Below, piece after piece: positions 1-5,610 of a DNA stretch of 12,190 nucleotides (positions within the stretch are counted from its first letter, which is position 1; each line of letters starts with the position of its first letter). Position numbers and translations under genes: made by a program. The stretch comes from Oligoflexia bacterium (GTDB lineage: Bacteria > Bdellovibrionota > UBA1018), in NCBI GenBank assembly GCA_025352185.1, contig JANXTV010000180.1:1-12190 (forward strand), written 5' to 3'. A model generated the notes under the pieces. The model ran no database searches and was not told the origin of the DNA. It worked only from the letters and a program-made list of their open reading frames with translations.

Positions 1-2
1 CT

Positions 3-92
3 CCGAACGCCCCGGTCCCGGTAGATCCGAGCCAGGTGCCGCTCGATAAAGTCATACCCGAGCCGGGAAACGTTCCCGGAAATGATAATTAA
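3..92 (+). CDS. 3' end of an unidentified gene (5' end outside window)
   Basis: Frame 3 is open from the left edge to a TAA at 90-92. It encodes about 29 residues rich in Pro, Val, Asp and Asn (it starts PNAPVPVDPSQ and ends NVPGNDN). The other two + frames hit stops within the first 50 bases, so this is the only frame that can carry an incoming gene. A Pro-rich, low-complexity hydrophilic tail is common at the C-terminus of exported or multi-domain proteins, but nothing identifies the family. It lies 65 bp upstream of tmk on the same strand and could be the preceding gene of the same transcript. It is too short for codon statistics, so the call rests on frame and position. Confidence 0.45.
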   Translation, partial: PNAPVPVDPSQVPLDKVIPEPGNVPGNDN

Positions 93-134
93 CGCGTAAC
101 GCAGCCCCGAGTCGCTGCTTGCCCTCGCCCCCCT

Positions 135-154
135 CCCCCGAATAAGCTCGGGGG
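135..154 (+). promoter_or_regulatory. Stem-loop enclosing the tmk ribosome-binding site
   Basis: CCCCCGA (135-141) pairs perfectly with TCGGGGG (148-154) around a six-base loop. The 3' arm is the only G-rich stretch before the ATG at 158, so it is also the presumed Shine-Dalgarno sequence of tmk. Folding would hide that site. No T-run follows, so it does not look like an intrinsic terminator. The pairing is seen directly; a regulatory role is inferred. Confidence 0.45.
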
Positions 155-157
155 CTC

Positions 158-772
158 ATGCTGAAGCAGGGTCTCTTTATTACATTCGAAGGCACCGAAG
201 GCGCGGGGAAATCCACGCTCATCGGGGAACTCGGAAAGCTCCTCTCGGCGGCCGGGCATTCCGTCGTCGTCACCCGCGAACCGGGCGGCTCCGGCGTAGC
301 CGAGAAAATTCGCGGCGTCATCCTTCACGAAGCCATGGATCCGTGGACCGAGGCTTTTCTCTACGAAGCGGCCCGTGCCGAACATTTAGCGAAAACGATT
401 CAACCCGCTTTAAAAAAGAATTCCATCGTCCTGTGCGATCGTTTCACCGACTCCACCCTCGCCTACCAGGGACATGCCCGCGGCCTGAATTGGAAAACTT
501 TACGTTCCCTAAATAAAATTGCGACCGGTGGACTCACGCCGAAAGTCACCGTCTTCGTCGATATCGATCCGGCCCAGGGTTTAAAATCCGCGCAGGACCC
601 CAACCGTTTCGAAGCGGAAGGAGTCGCGTTCCAAACCCGCGTTCGCCAGGGATTTTTAAAAATTATCCGTGAAGAACCGAAGCGGTTTATAAAAATAAAA
701 GCTCGTTCGGGAACCCCGGTCGAAATGGCTGAAACGCTGCTTAAACTTTTGCGCAAGCGCGTGAAAATTTAG
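158..772 (+). CDS. tmk: Thymidylate kinase (dTMP kinase)
   Basis: Cytosolic enzyme that phosphorylates dTMP to dTDP with ATP, a required step in dTTP supply. The 204 residues match the usual ~205-215 length. The P-loop is GTEGAGKST (residues 12-20). TREPGG (39-44) is the family's dTMP-site motif, Arg73 matches the conserved base-contacting Arg, and DRF (94-96) followed by S-x-x-A-Y-Q-G (99-105) is the DRY/DRF signature. The P-loop lacks the Arg seen in yeast-type enzymes. A basic LID segment follows NRFE near residue 150, as in the E. coli (type II) class. The ATG at 158 puts the P-loop at the normal distance from the N-terminus and has GGGGG just upstream, though that lies inside a hairpin arm. 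Twelve bases separate it from holB, so the two are probably co-transcribed. This tmk-holB pairing is common in bacteria. Confidence 0.97.
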   Translation: MLKQGLFITFEGTEGAGKSTLIGELGKLLSAAGHSVVVTREPGGSGVAEKIRGVILHEAMDPWTEAFLYEAARAEHLAKTIQPALKKNSIVLCDRFTDSTLAYQGHARGLNWKTLRSLNKIATGGLTPKVTVFVDIDPAQGLKSAQDPNRFEAEGVAFQTRVRQGFLKIIREEPKRFIKIKARSGTPVEMAETLLKLLRKRVKI

Positions 773-784
773 AGGGGGTCGGCA

Positions 785-1906
785 ATGGCAGCGAAATCAA
801 AAAAGCGCGACGAACCCTCGAACCTTCCGCTCCCCATCGCGCCTGAATTGCTTACGGCGCACCAGAATCCGATTGGGAATGCCCTCGCGCAGTGGAAAGA
901 ACAGGGTCGGGTGCCGCCCGTCCTGCTTCTGGCGGGTCCCCGGGGATGCGGAAAACGAGACATCGCTTTTTACCTCGCGCAGACCCTGCAGTGTGAAAAT
1001 GCGGGATTTGCGGAAAAAGGTGAAGACGCCCACTTCGGTTTGCTCCTGGGTGCGGAATCTTCCGCCTCGGTCGGTGCCGCTCCCATTCCGTGCGGAACGT
1101 GCGGGTCTTGTCTGCGTGCCCTTTCGGGTCAGCCCCTCGACTTTCGGGAAATCACGGCGCTCGAAGATTCCGAAATTTTAAAAATCGACCAATTCCGGGA
1201 GATGAAAGAAAGCCTTGGGTTCTCGGGATTCACCGGCGGCAGTCGCATTTTTCTCATTACGGATGCGGAACGAATGAATGTCCAAGCGGCAAACTCCATC
1301 CTGAAAATCCTCGAAGAACCACCGCGCGGATGGATTTTTCTCCTCACCGTTTCGGACGCGTCCCTCCTCCCCACTACGATCGTCTCTCGGTGTCAGATGC
1401 TCCGCATGCGGCCGCTCCCGGAAGAAACGCTCCGCGCACTCCTCATCCGCGCCGAACTCCCGCGCGAAAGAGTGAACGTCTTGGCCGCCCTCGGACAGGG
1501 ATCCCTCGCGCGAGCTATCGAACTCTCCGGTGAAAAAGCCTGGGAAATGCGTGGCATTCTCCTCCAGTTCCTCCTCCAACCCCAGGCGAGTTTCCATCCC
1601 CTGATTGACTACGCGGCGGCGGAGTCGACGCAATTTCGCATCCTCCTCGACCAGTTCGAACAAATTCTGAACGACCTCATCGTGAACGCGAAGGGGACCG
1701 GACCGGGTTATAAAAATCAGGACGCACGTAAGGTACTCGAGGACCATTCCGCCCGCTGCGCGAAACGTAAAGGCGGGATGGATGCGGCCGTCACGTTCTG
1801 GATTGACCGCTCTGAGCGGCTCTTTAAGATTCGTCGTGAAATGAAAGTGTTAAACGCGAAAATCTTGGCGGGTGATTTCCTCTCGCCATGGATGGACGCC
1901 GTTTAG
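785..1906 (+). CDS. holB: DNA polymerase III delta' subunit (clamp loader)
   Basis: AAA+ subunit of the DnaX clamp-loader complex that opens the sliding clamp at the replication fork. The Walker A region is GPRGCGK (51-57), followed by Arg58 where an active ATPase has Ser/Thr; degenerate P-loops are typical of delta'. A zinc module is formed by Cys70 and C-G-T-C-G-S-C (Cys103, 106, 109). About 32 residues separate the first Cys from the other three, more than I expect for the family. ANSILKILEEPP (169-180) and the SRC motif (201-203), which carries the Arg finger offered to the neighbouring subunit, are clear delta'/DnaX-family hallmarks. At 373 residues it is slightly longer than E. coli HolB (334), with a ~20-residue polar N-terminal extension. 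AGGGGGT at 773-779 supplies the ribosome-binding site for the ATG at 785. It sits between tmk and the papain-like gene. Confidence 0.93.
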   Translation: MAAKSKKRDEPSNLPLPIAPELLTAHQNPIGNALAQWKEQGRVPPVLLLAGPRGCGKRDIAFYLAQTLQCENAGFAEKGEDAHFGLLLGAESSASVGAAPIPCGTCGSCLRALSGQPLDFREITALEDSEILKIDQFREMKESLGFSGFTGGSRIFLITDAERMNVQAANSILKILEEPPRGWIFLLTVSDASLLPTTIVSRCQMLRMRPLPEETLRALLIRAELPRERVNVLAALGQGSLARAIELSGEKAWEMRGILLQFLLQPQASFHPLIDYAAAESTQFRILLDQFEQILNDLIVNAKGTGPGYKNQDARKVLEDHSARCAKRKGGMDAAVTFWIDRSERLFKIRREMKVLNAKILAGDFLSPWMDAV

Positions 1907-1921
1907 GGAAAGGAATCGGCG

Positions 1922-3055
1922 ATGGCACTGCTCTCCATTCCCATCGCCCTCTCGGTTGCCCTTTCGTTCGGAGAGCAAATTTACGAAGCGTACTTTCCGA
2001 AAGCGGATGGAAGTCACGCCTCCTACTCGTGCGGACGCGATGTGGACCTACGGGATCCCGGCCAAAGTATGGCCAGCGTCCCCTTTCTGAATCAGGGCGA
2101 TCTAAACGTTTGCGCGCCCTATACGGCGAGCGAAATGATCGACGCCTGGCGAATTCGGAAACTGGGTCGCCCCCTGCACCCCGACGAACGGACCTCCCCC
2201 ATCGCTCTCGCCATCGAGTTCGCGGCCCGAAATGACTTTCCGTACTCCTTCCCCATCCAGAATTCGACCGATCCACTCGCGACCGAAAAATTCCGGTGGG
2301 GCGGGATCGTCTGCGTCTCCGTAAATTCGGCTCGCGAAATCGGAGTCTGTACGGACGACGTCCTTAAGGAAACCCAGGGACAGAGTCTCGAAGCACTCAC
2401 TAAAGCGGATACACTCTTTCTCCTCTTACGCGATTACCAGAGACTGAAACCAGAGATTCGTGAAGAAAAGCGGGGCCGAATCGCCGAGCGAATTTTTACG
2501 ATCTTAAGTTCTTTCCCGCCCCCGATGGAAACCAAGTTTCTACCGTCGAAAAAACAAATTGACGAGGAGCTCACCTTCTTTACCGGCGACGACCCGTACG
2601 TGCCGCTTTCTCGGCTCCTCCTCGGGAAATGCCGAAGTAAACGCACTCCCATTCCGGATCTGCCGAATTGCCGGACGAAGTTTGACGCCGGGCTCGATGC
2701 GTACGGATGGAACCTGAAACACGTTCCGTTTCGAGAAACCGATTCCTTTAAGACCCTAAAGGAGCTCCTCGAGCGAGATAAGCCGATGCCGATTTCGATC
2801 GCCTACTGCCACCGGGTGATCCGAAAGGGTTTCGATTATCGACCGACTTCGATTCTTAGCGGAAACTGTAGTCAGCATTGGAGCCTCGCCATCGGAAGTC
2901 GGCAGAAGTCCGGGCGATGCCAGATTCTCGTGCGCGATACCGACGGGGGGAAACCCGACCGGGTATCGGCGGACTGGGAAATCGATCATGGGGATGTTTG
3001 GGTCGATGCCGAAACTCTCATGAGTTCCGTCTACGCGCTGGAATGGTTGGAATAA
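1922..3055 (+). CDS. Putative exported papain-like (C1-type) cysteine peptidase, highly divergent
   Basis: 377 residues; not recognised as a named family, but with papain hallmarks. NQGDLNVCAPYTA has Gln58 and Cys64 six residues apart, exactly as papain Gln19 (oxyanion hole) and Cys25 (nucleophile). Near the C-terminus QHWSLAIGS (from 318) gives a candidate catalytic His319, and RDTDG (338-342) falls where papain has the K-N-S-W-G strand, so the third catalytic residue would be Asp339 instead of Asn. The disulfide Cys of papain's CGSC is replaced by Leu61. About 250 residues lie between Cys and His, well over the ~130 of papain, implying a large insertion. The N-terminus is a hydrophobic run (ALLSIPIALSVALSFG) without the usual basic residues, so export is likely but not certain. 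The start is fixed: the in-frame stop of holB is 15 bp upstream, and AAGGA (1910-1914) precedes the ATG. It probably shares the tmk-holB transcript. Function beyond a peptidase-like fold is unknown. Confidence 0.7.
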   Translation: MALLSIPIALSVALSFGEQIYEAYFPKADGSHASYSCGRDVDLRDPGQSMASVPFLNQGDLNVCAPYTASEMIDAWRIRKLGRPLHPDERTSPIALAIEFAARNDFPYSFPIQNSTDPLATEKFRWGGIVCVSVNSAREIGVCTDDVLKETQGQSLEALTKADTLFLLLRDYQRLKPEIREEKRGRIAERIFTILSSFPPPMETKFLPSKKQIDEELTFFTGDDPYVPLSRLLLGKCRSKRTPIPDLPNCRTKFDAGLDAYGWNLKHVPFRETDSFKTLKELLERDKPMPISIAYCHRVIRKGFDYRPTSILSGNCSQHWSLAIGSRQKSGRCQILVRDTDGGKPDRVSADWEIDHGDVWVDAETLMSSVYALEWLE

Positions 3056-3061
3056 TTTAAA

Positions 3062-5083
3062 CTATTTCGCCTTCGCTAGCAGTAGCCGGCAGGCCTCTAC
3101 TCCCGGGACGAGATCTTCGGGCCGAATCGAAGTCCGAATCCGGTAGGAAAGACGCATAATTCCATCTCGGGTATAGAAGCTCGTCGGGAGGCCGATCCGC
3201 TCATTCAGGAGAATCGGAGGTCCGCGGAAATTTAAATATTTATCGAGCCAGCGAATATTTCCGTGCGCTTCCCTCACGAAGGGAGTGAGCTCCACTCGGG
3301 CCTCGGTGACCGGCATCGCCCCGTGGGGGATCTCCACTTCAAAGTAAGTTCCCACCGCCGTTTGGACGAATTTTGCGGGATAGTCCGCATGGGTTTTCCA
3401 CCCGTCGGTCGTAACCCGAAAAGAAAAAATCTCACCCGGATGGGCGCCGTCGAATTCTGGGTAGGCGAAAAGTTTTGCGATCTTCCCGGAGTCTTCGAAC
3501 GAGCGTACGTAAAGCTTGGTAGAAAAAGTGTCGGCCGTGACTTGGACGAGTGGATCGCTAGCCGGTTTAGTCTCAAAACGGTTATCGAGTACTAGATTTT
3601 CGATGTAGCTACCGATCGGTCCCGGGTTTTTCGATTTCACGTACGCATCCGCTAAAGTTCCGGCGTTACTCACGACATTCGGTCGCGTGAGTCCGGTTAG
3701 GTCTCGATTTTTAAAATGGGCGACCCGACTCACTTGATCCGCGTACGCTTTAAAATCACCGATTTTATTTACCTCTCCGATTTTATAAAGAAGGTTATGC
3801 GTCTGTCCGAGAAACTGATTCATTTTCTTTATTAAATCGGCGTCGTGCGAATGGGTGAATTCGAGTAAACGAATTTTCTCGGACTCGTAGCGCTGCATGC
3901 GAGTTAAATCCGATCGAAAATAATTTTCCGCAGCCGATCGAAAGAATTCATGGAACCGAACATTCCCGTGGAGCGCGGCTCCTTCGACGTGAGCAAAATC
4001 GAGGAGGATAGGAGGGGCGTGTCCCGTCGACTTACCGGGTACCCAGTATACGGACTCGATAAAATAATGACCAAGTTCCTGCACTTGGTTCCGAATGAAG
4101 TCTGATTTCCAGTCGAGAGCATTCACGTGTTCGACGGGGATTCCCATTTGGCGAAGTAGGTTTCGACCTAATTCCCGTTCGAAAAACTCCCTTTCGAGCG
4201 GAGTTGCTTGGTACTTTCCCTCGAATAAGAATCTTTCATTCTGGGAGGATTTAATCGGTGCGAACCCCTCGGTAAAGCTCATCGTACCGAAATCGACCCA
4301 TTCGCCGCGCGATCCCAGATTCGAATTATTTACAAAGTCGCCTTTGAGAAGTCGTTTCGAATTCGCCTCGGCGAGTGATCCGAGTATGTCATCGACGACG
4401 GCCCCCGGTTGATCGTAACGACGTAGCGGCGCCCGCACGACGATTGCGAGAGGGACCTCTCTACCGTCCGCGTAGCGGATCGTACGCCCCGTATAAATGA
4501 TGGCGACGACGCGACTCCCCCCCTGCGATAATTGTTCGTCGGCGACGCGCGCGTACAGCGTCTCCTTTATCGCCTCTTCGAGCGTAAGCGATCCGTCTTG
4601 GTGGGAGGTGAAGGTATCCGACGGCGGGCCGGGCACGATCGCCTGTGTACTTCCGAGGCCCGTAATTCCGATCCCTTTTACGTTCACCCAGACATCGGGA
4701 TCAACTTCGAGGAACGCGGCCCGGCCGGCCCCCTCAAACGCATCATCCTCGACGAAGAGGTACGGAATGCCCTCCGCGGTTTTACTCAGCGTTTCCTTTT
4801 CTATCGGTTTCGCACCGACTTTAATTTCGTAGCCGAGCTTTTTGAGAACGGCCTGATCAAATTCCGGAGTGCCCACGCGACCGGGTGGGAGCGAGATTCC
4901 GAGTGCGTCGGCGGTACTCTGATCGAAGTAGACGAGTCGGGCGCTTTGAATAGGCTGGGCCTCGAGCTGGCGAAGAATACGAGTATGCGTGGGCCCGGGA
5001 CCCGCGAACGCTAAGGAGACGATCCCGCCATTTAGCGTGAGGAGGATCGCAATCAGAACCGGGAATGGAAACTTTCGGAGCAT
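3062..5083 (-). CDS. Secreted SelO/YdiU-like pseudokinase-fold protein with long C-terminal extension
   Basis: 673 residues with a good signal peptide (basic MLRKF, hydrophobic core 7-24, cleavage likely after LAFA at 27). Residues 47-276 align by eye with SelO (YdiU), which transfers AMP to protein side chains. SARLVYFD (47-54) matches NARLIWYN; VKGIGIT (135-141) matches LKGAGLT with the ATP-binding Lys at 136; DG then A-I-K-E (163-174) matches DG then T-I-R-E with Glu174; VVRAP (215-219) matches the MLMRLA strand; NNSN (252-255) to VDFG (263-266) matches NTDN to the DFG-like region with identical spacing, giving Asn255 and Asp264. The catalytic Asp of NTDN is Ser254 here. The loop after KGxGxT is ~14 residues longer, and ~45 residues between VVRAP and NNSN are missing. 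Residues ~280-673 have no clear SelO counterpart: a helical middle, then a likely beta-rich domain from ~510. GGAAACG (TAGGAAACG before the ATG) is a modest ribosome-binding site. Homology is likely; activity is doubtful. Confidence 0.7.
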   Translation of the reverse strand: MLRKFPFPVLIAILLTLNGGIVSLAFAGPGPTHTRILRQLEAQPIQSARLVYFDQSTADALGISLPPGRVGTPEFDQAVLKKLGYEIKVGAKPIEKETLSKTAEGIPYLFVEDDAFEGAGRAAFLEVDPDVWVNVKGIGITGLGSTQAIVPGPPSDTFTSHQDGSLTLEEAIKETLYARVADEQLSQGGSRVVAIIYTGRTIRYADGREVPLAIVVRAPLRRYDQPGAVVDDILGSLAEANSKRLLKGDFVNNSNLGSRGEWVDFGTMSFTEGFAPIKSSQNERFLFEGKYQATPLEREFFERELGRNLLRQMGIPVEHVNALDWKSDFIRNQVQELGHYFIESVYWVPGKSTGHAPPILLDFAHVEGAALHGNVRFHEFFRSAAENYFRSDLTRMQRYESEKIRLLEFTHSHDADLIKKMNQFLGQTHNLLYKIGEVNKIGDFKAYADQVSRVAHFKNRDLTGLTRPNVVSNAGTLADAYVKSKNPGPIGSYIENLVLDNRFETKPASDPLVQVTADTFSTKLYVRSFEDSGKIAKLFAYPEFDGAHPGEIFSFRVTTDGWKTHADYPAKFVQTAVGTYFEVEIPHGAMPVTEARVELTPFVREAHGNIRWLDKYLNFRGPPILLNERIGLPTSFYTRDGIMRLSYRIRTSIRPEDLVPGVEACRLLLAKAK

Positions 5084-5106
5084 CGTTTCCTATTTTACTG
5101 GGATTC

Positions 5107-5158
5107 ACTCGATACGAAAGACGTCGTTTACGGGGCGCACTCGAAACGACTCGAATCG
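5107..5158. repeat. Three short direct repeats (ACTCGAWACGA-like) upstream of the SelO-like gene
   Basis: On the + strand ACTCGATACGA (5107-5117) recurs as ACTCGAAACGA (5139-5149) and, partly, as ACTCGAATCG (5149-5158). The starts are 32 and 10 bp apart, close to three turns and one turn of the helix. They lie in the 97-bp gap between the Mpo1-like and SelO-like genes, 24-75 bp before the start codon of the latter, where an operator or activator site would sit. TCGA-containing words are common in this DNA, so chance is a real alternative. Confidence 0.3.
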
Positions 5159-5180
5159 CCAGCGATTTGGCGCCCGACAC

Positions 5181-5588
5181 CTACCCCTTAAATGGGGCGT
5201 TCGTTCGAAACGCGAGTTTACCCGTAAGGAGGTGCCAAAATAAGACGAAGTCACTCAAAAGGCTGTACGCCGGCCACTTAAAACTCGCGGGTCGATTATT
5301 TTCGAACACGAAATGCCCGATCCAAGCCGGCGCGTATCCGAAAACGGGAAGGATCCAAAAGTATTTCCAAGCTCCGAGTAGAGCAATTAGGGCGAGTGTC
5401 GTCAGAACCGCCGCCGCTCCGAAAAAATGAAGTATTTTACACGTCCGCGTTCGGTGCTCGGCGAGGTAAAAAAGATAGAATTCAGAATAGGATTTAAAGC
5501 CGGACGGGACGACGGTATTTGCCGGCATCTCGGTGAACTCGACGTTCGATGGTCGTTCATTACCGGCTTTCGAGGGTCCTGCGCTCAT
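5181..5588 (-). CDS. Mpo1-like (DUF962) small membrane protein
   Basis: 135 residues. The family (Pfam Mpo1-like; yeast YGL010w/Mpo1) is recognised from FYLFYLAEH (37-45), C-x-x-x-H (50-54), GYAPAWIGHF (84-93), E-N-N-R-P-A-S-F (96-103) and the closing SLLSDF (109-114). Yeast Mpo1 is an Fe(II)-dependent dioxygenase that shortens 2-hydroxy fatty acids; His45, His54 and His92 here are the likely metal ligands. Whether bacterial members do the same is not established to my knowledge. Hydrophobic stretches at ~55-72, 76-92 and 106-121 suggest an inner-membrane protein. I chose the ATG at 5588: GGGAGAAACG lies directly before it and it starts 22 bp after the glpD stop. A longer reading frame to 5696 only adds a basic, non-conserved stretch that overlaps the end of glpD. 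It is probably co-transcribed with glpD. Confidence 0.83.
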   Translation of the reverse strand: MSAGPSKAGNERPSNVEFTEMPANTVVPSGFKSYSEFYLFYLAEHRTRTCKILHFFGAAAVLTTLALIALLGAWKYFWILPVFGYAPAWIGHFVFENNRPASFKWPAYSLLSDFVLFWHLLTGKLAFRTNAPFKG

Positions 5589-5610
5589 CGTTTCTCCCGG
5601 GGAAAAAGGT

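Noticed and set aside
135..154. Intrinsic terminator between the partial gene and tmk
   Set aside because: The stem is strong, but no T-run follows on either strand and the ribosome-binding site lies within it.
1178..1747. 189-codon open frame on the - strand inside holB
   Set aside because: It is antisense to a well-supported holB, resembles no family and has no plausible ribosome-binding site; it is a by-product of the GC-rich codon use.
3040..3080. Bidirectional terminator between the convergent genes
   Set aside because: No inverted repeat with flanking A/T-runs could be found around the two stop codons.
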